From Shewanella glacialimarina (GTDB lineage: Bacteria > Pseudomonadota > Gammaproteobacteria > Enterobacterales > Shewanellaceae): DNA of 64,000 nt. The notes under the pieces are model-generated. The model saw only the letters and a program-made list of their open reading frames with translations. It did no database searches and was not told where the DNA came from. Positions 47,098 to 54,979 of the stretch are shown here, in pieces (position 1 is the stretch's first letter; each line of letters opens with the position of its first letter). Position numbers and translations under genes: made by a program. The stretch covers positions 2,356,001 to 2,420,000 of the forward strand of contig NZ_CP041216.1 of the NCBI RefSeq assembly GCF_020511155.1. The letters run 5' to 3'.

Positions 47098-48171
47098 ATG
47101 CCATCGAATTGGGTAAACCAGGCCATTGCTAAGATTGATGCAGACTATCAACGTTCTGCTGATACTCACCTTATAAAACTCGATTTACCACAACTTAACG
47201 GTGTTGATATTTATCTTAAAGATGAAAGTACTCATCCTACGGGCAGCCTAAAGCATCGTTTAGCCCGTTCGTTATTTTTATATTCTTTATGCAATGGTTG
47301 GATTACACAAACTACCACCATTATTGAATCATCGTCTGGTAGCACTGCGGTGTCTGAAGCGTATTTTGCACGTTTAATTGGTTTGCCTTTTATCGCGGTA
47401 ATGCCTTCGACTACGGCTAAAAAGAAAATTCAACAAATCGAGTTCTACGGCGGGCAATGTCACTTCGTTGATAATAGTAATCAGATGTATGCTGAGTCTG
47501 AACGCCTTTCTAAAGAGTTAAATGGCCATTACATGGATCAGTTCACTTTTGCAGAGCGCGCCACAGATTGGCGGGGCAATAACAATATTGCTGACTCAAT
47601 ATTCATTCAAATGCAACGTGAGCCACACCCTATTCCCCACTGGATTGTAATGAGCCCCGGCACAGGTGGCACCTCAGCTACCATTGGGCGTTATATTCGC
47701 TACCAACAGTTGTCGACTCAACTGTGTGTGGTTGACCCTGAAAACTCGGTTTTTTATGATTACTTCCACAGTGGTGATAAAACGCTGACAGGCCAAAAAA
47801 GCAGTAAAATTGAAGGTATTGGACGACCTAGAGTCGAACCCTCCTTTATTGCTGGTGTCGTTGACGAAATGCATAAAATTCCCGATGCGGCATCTATTGC
47901 CACCATGCAATGGTTAGAAACCTTGATAGGCCGAAAAACGGGCGCATCAACAGGCACCAACTTATATGGTGCATTAAAATTAGCGACGCGAATGCAACAA
48001 CAAGGGCAAACAGGCTCGATTGTGACGTTAATTTGTGATGCGGGGGAAAGATACTTAGATACTTACTATAATCCCCAATGGATTGAGAACAATATTGGTT
48101 GCTTTAAACAATTTGAACAGCAACTAAGTGATTTTAACCAAAGTGGATTACTCAGTTCATTGGATTGTTAA
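47098..48171 (+). CDS. PLP-dependent cysteine synthase-like protein
   Basis: A 357-aa fold-type II PLP enzyme of the cysteine synthase/cystathionine beta-synthase group. The PLP Lys is in [14 protein letters not shown] (Lys52), the substrate-binding loop in [21 protein letters not shown], and the phosphate-binding glycines in [14 protein letters not shown]. It departs from CysK and CysM and lacks a CBS domain, so it forms a separate branch of unknown substrate; beta-replacement or lyase chemistry on a Ser- or Cys-like substrate is most likely. It starts 171 bases after the last tRNA-Tyr gene and may read through from that transcript. Confidence 0.82.
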   Translation: MPSNWVNQAIAKIDADYQRSADTHLIKLDLPQLNGVDIYLKDESTHPTGSLKHRLARSLFLYSLCNGWITQTTTIIESSSGSTAVSEAYFARLIGLPFIAVMPSTTAKKKIQQIEFYGGQCHFVDNSNQMYAESERLSKELNGHYMDQFTFAERATDWRGNNNIADSIFIQMQREPHPIPHWIVMSPGTGGTSATIGRYIRYQQLSTQLCVVDPENSVFYDYFHSGDKTLTGQKSSKIEGIGRPRVEPSFIAGVVDEMHKIPDAASIATMQWLETLIGRKTGASTGTNLYGALKLATRMQQQGQTGSIVTLICDAGERYLDTYYNPQWIENNIGCFKQFEQQLSDFNQSGLLSSLDC

Positions 48172-48178
48172 ATCGATT

Positions 48179-48202
48179 TGCCCCAACACTCATTTTGGGG
48201 CA
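48179..48202. terminator. Hairpin between converging genes
   Basis: Stem TGCCCCAA / TTGGGGCA with an 8-base loop, GC-rich but with poor T runs on both strands, between the PLP enzyme gene and queE. Confidence 0.4.
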
Positions 48203-48213
48203 GCCTTTATCGC

Positions 48214-48882
48214 TTAATCAATATCTAAATACTTATGCATTTGAATCGAGAGACGCCAGTTACGCTCAATACAGACTTTCATCGCCAATGCTGTAGCGCG
48301 AGGCTTTTGGCTAATAGGTTGTAAGCAGATAGTTTTATCTTCAATATCAATATCCTTGAGTAAATCATCCAGCTCTTCAATATGTTTATCTGTGGCTATT
48401 GGGTGTTTAATTTCATTGGCACGCGTTAAAGCTTGGCTTAATACCTTATATCCACCCTTCATATTGATTTTAGGTGATACTGTTACCCAGGCATCTTGAT
48501 GACATAGCACCTCAAAAGTGCCCGAAGTCTCAATTTGGACACTGTAGCCAGAGTCGATTAATTGGTTGGTCAACTCAGTTAAATCATACAAGCAAGGTTC
48601 ACCGCCTGTAATCACTACGTGTTTTGCACTAAAGCCTTCACGATTAAATGCGGCGATAAGACTCGTACCATCATGGTTAGCCCAGCGACCAATGGTGCCA
48701 TCAACCGCAATCACTTGTTCAGGCGACACTTTGTTTTCAACCAGTACATCCCAAGTTTGTTTGGTGTCACACCAAGAGCAGCCCACAGGGCAACCTTGTA
48801 AACGGACAAAGAGTGCTGGCACACCGGTAAAAGTCCCTTCACCTTGGATAGTTTCAAACACTTCGTTAACTGGATAGCTCAT
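48214..48882 (-). CDS. queE: 7-carboxy-7-deazaguanine synthase QueE
   Basis: A 222-aa radical SAM enzyme of queuosine synthesis that turns carboxytetrahydropterin into 7-carboxy-7-deazaguanine. The cluster motif is CPVGCSWC (Cys-x3-Cys-x2-Cys) at about residue 31, followed by DTKQTW, and the GGEP motif is in [32 protein letters not shown] is the family start. AGGTGAC precedes the ATG. It is divergent from queC, which uses the QueE product. Confidence 0.94.
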   Translation of the reverse strand: MSYPVNEVFETIQGEGTFTGVPALFVRLQGCPVGCSWCDTKQTWDVLVENKVSPEQVIAVDGTIGRWANHDGTSLIAAFNREGFSAKHVVITGGEPCLYDLTELTNQLIDSGYSVQIETSGTFEVLCHQDAWVTVSPKINMKGGYKVLSQALTRANEIKHPIATDKHIEELDDLLKDIDIEDKTICLQPISQKPRATALAMKVCIERNWRLSIQMHKYLDID

Positions 48883-49067
48883 TTGTCACCTGCTTTATTC
48901 GTTTGGGCGGCATTTATAGTTTATTTCTACCTCAGTATCAAGGTTAGCAGCATGACAATTGGCATAAATGAGCCATTAACTTTGCTATTGCAGGAAACTG
49001 TAAGATAAAATGCCATCAATTAATACATTATCATCCTCTTATAATATTTAGCATTAGGTTATTATTC

Positions 49068-49781
49068 ATGTCTCAAACATCATTGCCAAGCAAAGCATTA
49101 GTCGTATTCAGTGGTGGTCAAGACTCAACCACCTGTCTTATTCAAGCGTTGACTGAATATGATGAAGTACACGGTATTACTTTTGATTATGGCCAGCGCC
49201 ACAGACAAGAAATTGATGTCGCTAAAGCTCTGGCTACACAACTAAACTTAGTCAGTCATAAAGTATTAGACACTACACTGCTAAACGAATTGGCCATTTC
49301 AGCATTGACCCGTGATGCTATTCCTGTTTCCCACGAATTAATGAATAATGGTTTACCTAATACTTTTGTCCCTGGACGAAATATTTTATTTCTTACTCTT
49401 GCAGGCGTATACGCTTACCAACTCGGTTGTGATGCCATTATCACCGGTGTGTGTGAAACTGACTTTTCAGGCTATCCAGATTGTAGAAATGAGTTTGTTA
49501 AATCAATGGAGCACACTTTAGCCTTAGGCATGGATAAGCCACTAAAAATCATTACTCCTTTGATGTGGCTTAACAAAGCAGAAACATGGGCTTTAGCGGA
49601 CAAATACCAGCAATTAGACCTGATTAAACAACAAACGCTGACCTGCTATAACGGTATAATTGGCGACGGTTGTGGTGATTGCCCATCGTGTTTATTACGT
49701 CAACGCGGCTTAGATGATTATCTGCAAAATCAACAACAAGTCATGTCGTCATTGCACGCTAAAATACAGCCATCGACATAG
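49068..49781 (+). CDS. queC: 7-cyano-7-deazaguanine synthase QueC
   Basis: A 237-aa ATP-dependent enzyme converting 7-carboxy-7-deazaguanine to preQ0. The PP-loop motif [16 protein letters not shown] is at residues 13-28, YGQRHRQEI follows, and the C-terminal zinc-binding [17 protein letters not shown] is complete. The partner gene queE lies divergently 185 bases upstream; queD and queF are not in the window. The downstream rhombosortase gene begins eight bases after its stop, probably on the same transcript. Confidence 0.96.
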   Translation: MSQTSLPSKALVVFSGGQDSTTCLIQALTEYDEVHGITFDYGQRHRQEIDVAKALATQLNLVSHKVLDTTLLNELAISALTRDAIPVSHELMNNGLPNTFVPGRNILFLTLAGVYAYQLGCDAIITGVCETDFSGYPDCRNEFVKSMEHTLALGMDKPLKIITPLMWLNKAETWALADKYQQLDLIKQQTLTCYNGIIGDGCGDCPSCLLRQRGLDDYLQNQQQVMSSLHAKIQPST

Positions 49782-49789
49782 AGGTGAAT

Positions 49790-50413
49790 ATGGGTAAAAC
49801 AACTTCATCATTAATCAAGCCATATCAATTTACCTTGGTTATCAGTGTCATTTGTATTGTTTTATTTGCCCTAAGTATCACTAACCCCATCATTGTCGAT
49901 ACCAACAGCTTATTCAAATTTCAACATGATGCTATTGCTAATGGACAAATTTGGCGCCTACTTACCGGTAATTTGTTACACACCAACATCTGGCATTTAG
50001 TGATGAATTTGGCTGGCTTTTGGGTCATTGTGTTTTTACATGAATTACATTACCAAAGACATACAGGTAAATTGACGCTACTTTTTTTGTGCCTTTGTGT
50101 CTTGGAAGGTGTGGGTTTATATATTTTCTATCCTGAACTCAGAGCCTATGTAGGATTAAGTGGGTTGCTACATGGTTTATTTACTTTTGGCGCGGTAATG
50201 GATATTCGCAAAGGTTTACGGTCTGGGTATTTACTACTAATAGGTGTCATTATTAAGGTAGGTTATGAGCAGTATTTTGGTGCAAGTGCGGGTATTTCTG
50301 AATTAATCAATGCCAGGGTAGCGACAGAGTCTCATTTAGTCGGCTTAGTTGCGGGGTTAATATGCGCGATATTCTGGCTGACTGTTGCGAACAAATTTCG
50401 TCATAAAAAGTAG
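49790..50413 (+). CDS. rrtA: Rhombosortase (rhomboid-family protease)
   Basis: A 207-aa rhomboid-like intramembrane serine protease with about six membrane helices. It has the rhombosortase layout: WRLLTGNLLHTNIWHLVMNLAG (the His-rich helix), AYVGLSGLLHGLFTFG (catalytic Ser in GLSG) and the partner His in ESHLVGLVAG. Rhombosortases process proteins bearing a GlyGly-CTERM tail before surface display or secretion. No such substrate is encoded in the window. The ATG at 49790 fits GAGG five bases upstream better than a GTG two codons earlier. Confidence 0.85.
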   Translation: MGKTTSSLIKPYQFTLVISVICIVLFALSITNPIIVDTNSLFKFQHDAIANGQIWRLLTGNLLHTNIWHLVMNLAGFWVIVFLHELHYQRHTGKLTLLFLCLCVLEGVGLYIFYPELRAYVGLSGLLHGLFTFGAVMDIRKGLRSGYLLLIGVIIKVGYEQYFGASAGISELINARVATESHLVGLVAGLICAIFWLTVANKFRHKK

Positions 50414-50451
50414 CGATTAAAAGTCGTTATTAAAAACAGTACTAAAAAAGG

Positions 50452-51462
50452 TTATTTAATTTTGCTCAGTCGATTACTAATAGCGTTTGTTAAAGCGGTC
50501 TTTTGATCATCAACACCACAAAACTCTGCATACCCTAAACCTTCACCATAGGGGTTAACCTGAGTGGCTAGATTGACTACACGATAACAATAATCACCTT
50601 GCTTCACAATTCTATTAGGGTCAAGGCGATGATTGTATGTATGGGGTTGACTGGTATCAATTTGGGGGATTAATTCAATAAAGACTAAGTCAGGGTCCAT
50701 TTCACTCATCGTCCCCCCAGGCTTGTTTGTTAACGCAGACTGATTACCTATTAATGTTTCAAGTTCGTTCATATTCATGTGTTGTAAATACTGGTTTGAT
50801 GCCTGAGTAATGGCATGGGTTGAAAGTACTCCCACGCTATCACTAACAGCTTCATTACCTGCTTCATTTACAGTTTCATCGTTAATCGCTGAGGTACTAT
50901 TATTACTGCTGCGATCTGGTTCCCTTGGTGTAATTATATCAGGGGGATCTGCTGGAATCTGTTGTTGAAAATTAGATGCTGATTGGGGTTCTACAACGGG
51001 TGTAATGGGTTGTGCCGATGATTTAACCTCCATATTTATATCTTGTTTATCAACCTCTTGTTGATTAATTTTTTCTTTATTAATTTCTTGCTTATCTGCA
51101 TCTACCTTCAGTTCAGCCTCAAGTGGCTTAACTAATTCACTCGCTTTAACCATAGCTTCATATTGCTCGGTGGTAATAATGTAGCTGTTAATTTTTATCG
51201 GTTCAGGGGTCACGATTAAGCTTTGCTGTTTTTGCTCGCTTGCTTGCTGCCAAAACCAAGCTATGATGCCAAAAAAGACAAAATGTATAATAAGTGCAAT
51301 ACCAACTGACTTAACTAACCCACTACGATTTTTAATGATAGGTAAACTAACAAGCTCATTGTCAAGACCGATATCAGCGTCAATATGAGTATTAATGCCA
51401 TCACCATTTAATGACTTATTTTTTCTATCCATTTTAGTTACTGTCTTTAAAGACATATCCAT
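50452..51462 (-). CDS. Hypothetical TonB-like single-pass membrane protein
   Basis: I do not recognise a family for this 336-aa protein. A cytoplasmic N terminus of about 48 residues is followed by one membrane helix (about 50-71, VKSVGIALIIHFVFFGIIAWFW). A long linker rich in Glu, Lys, Gln, Ser and Pro follows, including a run of short INKEK/INQQE/VDKQD-type repeats at about 125-145. A compact C-terminal part at about 255-336 contains two Cys (DYCYRVVNLA and YAEFCGV). This is the layout of TonB-like periplasm-spanning proteins, but the TonB C-terminal motif is not evident. The ribosome-binding site is weak and the start uncertain (ATG at 51462 or 51432). Confidence 0.7.
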   Translation of the reverse strand: MDMSLKTVTKMDRKNKSLNGDGINTHIDADIGLDNELVSLPIIKNRSGLVKSVGIALIIHFVFFGIIAWFWQQASEQKQQSLIVTPEPIKINSYIITTEQYEAMVKASELVKPLEAELKVDADKQEINKEKINQQEVDKQDINMEVKSSAQPITPVVEPQSASNFQQQIPADPPDIITPREPDRSSNNSTSAINDETVNEAGNEAVSDSVGVLSTHAITQASNQYLQHMNMNELETLIGNQSALTNKPGGTMSEMDPDLVFIELIPQIDTSQPHTYNHRLDPNRIVKQGDYCYRVVNLATQVNPYGEGLGYAEFCGVDDQKTALTNAISNRLSKIK

Positions 51463-51658
51463 ATATCATTAACTCTGCTGATTTGAATGTAAATCCTTGA
51501 TAAAGTTCACTAGTCATCTAAAAAATATTGCCCTGTATAATGGGGTAAACTCAGCTCAAAAATTTGAGAGTACACGCGTACACTATTTATAGTTTTTATT
51601 GACTAGCCCTGTTAGACTGAGCAGCATCATTCGACTCTTATATTGAGTAAAAAGCACC

Positions 51659-52339
51659 ATGCCCGAAAAATCTGACATTCTTACAGCAGAACAAATACTT
51701 AATAGTACTGCCGATTATAGCATCAAAGAGGAGTTAGCTAACGGGTTATCTCACGGGCTTGGTGTTATTGCGGCATTAGTTGGTCTGGTGTTAATGTTAA
51801 GTAATGCCAAAGAAGGTTTGTCTTCAACTCAGCTAGCTGGTGTTATTATTTATGGTGTTAGTATCATAGCCTTATTTTTATCTTCTACCTTGTATCACAC
51901 TAGCCGTACACCTGTATGGCGAAAACGATTTAAAATGGCTGATCACTGCACCATATATACACTCATTGCAGGGACCTACACCCCTCTGATGTTGATCGCT
52001 TTACAAGATGATAACGCATTAATTATCTTAACGATTATCTGGAGTATTGCATTCGGTGGCATTGTATTTAAAACCTTGTTTATTGGTCGTTTCAAAGCAC
52101 TCAGTCTATTTTTATATCTATTAATGGGTTGGCTCTGTGTTACTGTCATGGCAGACCTTATTGCTAACATGACAGAGTTAACATTTAACTTATTGATAAT
52201 TGGCGGATTATTTTACAGTCTGGGGGTGATATTCTATGCCAATAAGAAAATACCCTATAATCATGCCATTTGGCATATGTTCGTTCTCGGTGGCGCTTGT
52301 TCACATTTCTTATGTGTTTATTTTATGGTCACCATTTAA
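51659..52339 (+). CDS. trhA: Hemolysin III family protein (TrhA-like)
   Basis: A 226-aa protein with seven predicted membrane helices of the PAQR/hemolysin III family. The starting segment EELANGLSHGLGVIAALVGLVLML, SSTLYHTSRTPVWRKRFKMADHCTIYTLIAGTYTP region and the last helix with HAIWHMFVLGGACSHF carry the conserved Ser, Asp and His residues that could bind a metal. Bacterial members are linked to membrane energetics and fatty-acid homeostasis; direct haemolysis is not established. It is divergent from the TonB-like gene. Confidence 0.88.
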   Translation: MPEKSDILTAEQILNSTADYSIKEELANGLSHGLGVIAALVGLVLMLSNAKEGLSSTQLAGVIIYGVSIIALFLSSTLYHTSRTPVWRKRFKMADHCTIYTLIAGTYTPLMLIALQDDNALIILTIIWSIAFGGIVFKTLFIGRFKALSLFLYLLMGWLCVTVMADLIANMTELTFNLLIIGGLFYSLGVIFYANKKIPYNHAIWHMFVLGGACSHFLCVYFMVTI

Positions 52340-52437
52340 TATATTCATCGCCTAAAGCTCAACAGAGCCACTTTGCATGCTGTTCAATACTCATTTTCCA
52401 TGCCGAATTATCGGTAAACTAATCAAGAGTTAGTCAT

Positions 52438-52809
52438 ATGTATCCTGATTATAAACATTCTGCTGAGCAAAAATGGCAAGCAAAGGATAAAATTGTTTTT
52501 GTTGTTAAACTGATACCTGAAGGTAAAGTACTTCCTTATGGCAAAGTGGCTGATCTTGCAGGCTTACCAGGGCGAGCAAGATATGTATCGCGCGCACTCA
52601 AGCTTGCCCCGTTAACAGCTAACCTACCTTGGCATAGGGTAATTAACGCTGCGGGACGAATTTCGTTTCCCAAAAACACCCTTTTATTTCAACAGCAAAC
52701 GGAATTATTGCGATTAGAGAATATTGAAGTGAACAATGGCAAGATTCCATTGTCCAAACATTTATGGCAACCTGATCTAGTAACATTAGTCATGACACTT
52801 CCGTTTTAG
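52438..52809 (+). CDS. Alkyltransferase-like protein (ATL, MGMT family)
   Basis: A 123-aa protein related to the DNA-binding part of O6-alkylguanine-DNA alkyltransferases. The active-site PCHRV of Ogt is replaced by PWHRV (NLPWHRVINAAGRIS), the hallmark of alkyltransferase-like proteins. The helix-turn-helix with the arginine finger (GRARYVSRALK) is kept. ATL proteins bind O6-alkylguanine, cannot remove the alkyl group, and direct it to nucleotide excision repair. It resembles E. coli YbaZ in size and motif. It stands alone, just ahead of the DUF3108 gene. Confidence 0.9.
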   Translation: MYPDYKHSAEQKWQAKDKIVFVVKLIPEGKVLPYGKVADLAGLPGRARYVSRALKLAPLTANLPWHRVINAAGRISFPKNTLLFQQQTELLRLENIEVNNGKIPLSKHLWQPDLVTLVMTLPF

Positions 52810-52835
52810 TCGGCATCTCTTTTAGGATTAAAAAC

Positions 52836-53858
52836 TTGCAAACTACTCTTTTAAAATCACAGTCAACTTATCTACTTCTGTCAGCATTAATAGCTTATTT
52901 TATAATGATATCTTTTAGTGCGACCAGTAGTACGCTTACCGCTGATTTAGTTTCAACACCACAGAATTCAGTACAAGATGACACTCCTGTTAAACAGGCT
53001 GTTTCAAAAAGTACCATTTTATTACCACTAACTCCTCATACCGCGCAGTACAAGGCTTATTATGGCAGTATTGAGTTAGGTGATGCTAAATATACTCTGC
53101 CAGCTACTGATAGTGGCTATTATAATTATCTATTCGAAAGTGAAGTCGGACTACTAATGTTGTCTGATGAACGTAAACTACAAAGTGATTTCACCCTTGA
53201 AAACGGCAAATTGGTGCCTTTTAGATATGTGCATTACAGAACAGGAACAGGTAGTGATTACACCGAGCAAACCGCTTTTGCTAAATCACAAAATTTTATC
53301 CATACCATCTACAAACAAGAAGCCCTAAAATTAGATTATCAAGAGTTAATATTTGACCCACTGATGGTGCAATTACAATTTAGAATGGACGTGATAAGTA
53401 ATAAAAGACCCCTTAATTATAAGATGGTCAAAGAAAAAGAAGTGGATGAGTACGACTTTAAAATCATTGGTAATGAAACCATTACAGTGGCAGGCGGTAC
53501 TTTTGAAACCGTAAAGTTTGAAGTTGTTCGCGAGAGTACAAAAAGACAAACATTTTTTTGGATGGCACCTAAGCTTGCTTATTTACCGGTTAGGCTAAGT
53601 CATTTCTCTAAAGGCAGTAAACAACTTGATATTCAACTTGCTCAATATCATTTCGATAAGCCATTAACTGACATTCCTAGTCTTGATATCGACCATGAAA
53701 AGCGGATATTCGATGCTTATATGGCAGAAAAGTCAATAATAAAACAAGCTGACTCAGCAGAAAAAGATACATCAGACGACGAAGATTTACCCGAGGTAAG
53801 CCATGATGAAATCAGCGAAAAAGAAATGTTAGATATTAAAAAAATGGTGGTTGATTAG
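52836..53858 (+). CDS. DUF3108 domain protein, exported
   Basis: A 340-aa protein with an N-terminal hydrophobic segment (residues 11-27, YLLLSALIAYFIMISF) serving as a signal or anchor. A DUF3108 beta-rich domain follows at about 65-275 (TAQYKAYYGSIELGDAKYTL to PVRLSHFSKGSKQLDIQL), then an acidic C-terminal tail (DTSDDEDLPEVSHDEISEKE). The family is periplasmic with a lipid- or polymer-related fold, unproven. The TTG start is preceded by AGGA at good distance; the next Met would cut the signal segment. It may be co-transcribed with the ATL gene 26 bases upstream. Confidence 0.8.
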   Translation: MQTTLLKSQSTYLLLSALIAYFIMISFSATSSTLTADLVSTPQNSVQDDTPVKQAVSKSTILLPLTPHTAQYKAYYGSIELGDAKYTLPATDSGYYNYLFESEVGLLMLSDERKLQSDFTLENGKLVPFRYVHYRTGTGSDYTEQTAFAKSQNFIHTIYKQEALKLDYQELIFDPLMVQLQFRMDVISNKRPLNYKMVKEKEVDEYDFKIIGNETITVAGGTFETVKFEVVRESTKRQTFFWMAPKLAYLPVRLSHFSKGSKQLDIQLAQYHFDKPLTDIPSLDIDHEKRIFDAYMAEKSIIKQADSAEKDTSDDEDLPEVSHDEISEKEMLDIKKMVVD

Positions 53859-53874
53859 CACCATTGATTTTAAT

Positions 53875-53900
53875 AATGCCAGCACTGCTGGCATTTTTTT
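53875..53900 (+). terminator. Terminator of the DUF3108 gene
   Basis: Stem AATGCCAGC / GCTGGCATT with an ACT loop and T7, 16 bases after the stop. Confidence 0.9.
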
Positions 53901-53941
53901 ATCCTCTACTAATTTAAATATAATATTTTTATAACAGTATG

Positions 53942-54730
53942 TTAAACAGCACTATGCTCGATCCGAATATCACCCAGCCTAAATACTCTCCAGTCACCGG
54001 CTGAAAGCACCTGCCATTGTTCATTGTTAGTTAACGGTCTAGTCGCAATCACGGTAACCACATCATTAGGGGTGGTTTCTTTTTGAAAATCAATCACCAC
54101 ATCGGTATCAATAAGGGTTGCTTTACCAAAGGGTGCTCTACGAGTGATGTGACACAAATTATTGGTACAATATGCCATTAAATCAATGCCATCGCTTAAG
54201 ATCATATTAAATATACCTAGAGTGCGGATCTCATCTGCAAGTTTAGCTATGTACTCAAACACCACATTCATATTTTCTGGTGCAGTGTCACCAAACTGCT
54301 GTACCACTTGCTGAAGTATCCAACAAAATGCCATTTCACTATCCGTATCGCCAACGGGTTGAAAACGACTTGAAATAAATTTTTGCTCATACTCACTTAG
54401 CTGACCATTATGGGCATAGGTCCAGTAACGGCCCCATAATTCTCGCGTAAAAGGGTGGGTGTTTTCTAGTGACACACACCCTCTATTAGCTTGTCGAATA
54501 TGACTTACAACAATTTCACTTTTTATCGGGTATGACTTTATTAATTGAGCAATATGAGATTGACTGCTTGGAGATGCATCTTTAAATGTTCGGCTACCTT
54601 TACCTTCATAAAAGGTAATACCCCAACCATCTACATGCGGTCCAGTTACCCCACCACGTTCTGCTAACCCAGTGAAACTAAATACAATATCAGTGGGTAC
54701 ATTGGCACTCATAGCAAGTAATTCGCACAT
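53942..54730 (-). CDS. Class II glutamine amidotransferase, YafJ-like
   Basis: A 262-aa Ntn-type glutaminase domain protein. The catalytic Cys is residue 2 (MCELLAMSANVPTDI), exposed after Met removal. GPHVDGWGITFYEGKGSRTF, SHIRQANRGCVSLENTHPF and YAHNGQLSEYEQ carry the conserved glutamine-binding residues, and DTDSEMAFCW is typical. The protein matches E. coli YafJ (about 255 aa) and has no synthetase domain, so its amide acceptor is unknown. It is a single gene divergent from the second fadE. Confidence 0.88.
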   Translation of the reverse strand: MCELLAMSANVPTDIVFSFTGLAERGGVTGPHVDGWGITFYEGKGSRTFKDASPSSQSHIAQLIKSYPIKSEIVVSHIRQANRGCVSLENTHPFTRELWGRYWTYAHNGQLSEYEQKFISSRFQPVGDTDSEMAFCWILQQVVQQFGDTAPENMNVVFEYIAKLADEIRTLGIFNMILSDGIDLMAYCTNNLCHITRRAPFGKATLIDTDVVIDFQKETTPNDVVTVIATRPLTNNEQWQVLSAGDWRVFRLGDIRIEHSAV

Positions 54731-54827
54731 TTATTAAGCCTTTTTCGTTACTTATTGATCAATTTTCAGCAGTTAAGCATATTGTATCTTTTGTGGTAAA
54801 TCAGTGAAACAAGATTGACACATAAAA

Positions 54828-54847
54828 ATTTAAACAATTGTTTGAAT
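54828..54847. promoter_or_regulatory. PsrA-like operator before second fadE
   Basis: ATTTAAAC-N4-GTTTGAAT, an inverted repeat with one mismatch and the same AAAC-N4-GTTT core and spacing as the psrA operator, 133-152 bases before the GTG start. Confidence 0.65.
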
Positions 54848-54914
54848 AATGCTTGTATTCATTGCTACATAAGGTTAAATTTTATGTGGCACAGGTCTGA
54901 CCACGGTCTATACT

Positions 54915-54930
54915 TGTGATTAAGATCAAT
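54915..54930. promoter_or_regulatory. CRP/FNR-like site before second fadE
   Basis: TGTGATTAAGATCAAT has TGTGA-N6-TCA (CRP-like). It also contains GTGAT-N4-ATCAA, one base from an FNR site. It lies 50-65 bases before the start. Which protein, if any, binds is open. Confidence 0.4.
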
Positions 54931-54979
54931 AAAGAATTAGCCATTCACCCTATGAAACTGGCTTTAAGGAGAGAGTAAA

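Noticed and set aside
48883..49067. Possible preQ1 riboswitch between queE and queC
   Set aside because: No preQ1 aptamer-like pseudoknot or conserved A-rich tail was seen in the 185 bases.
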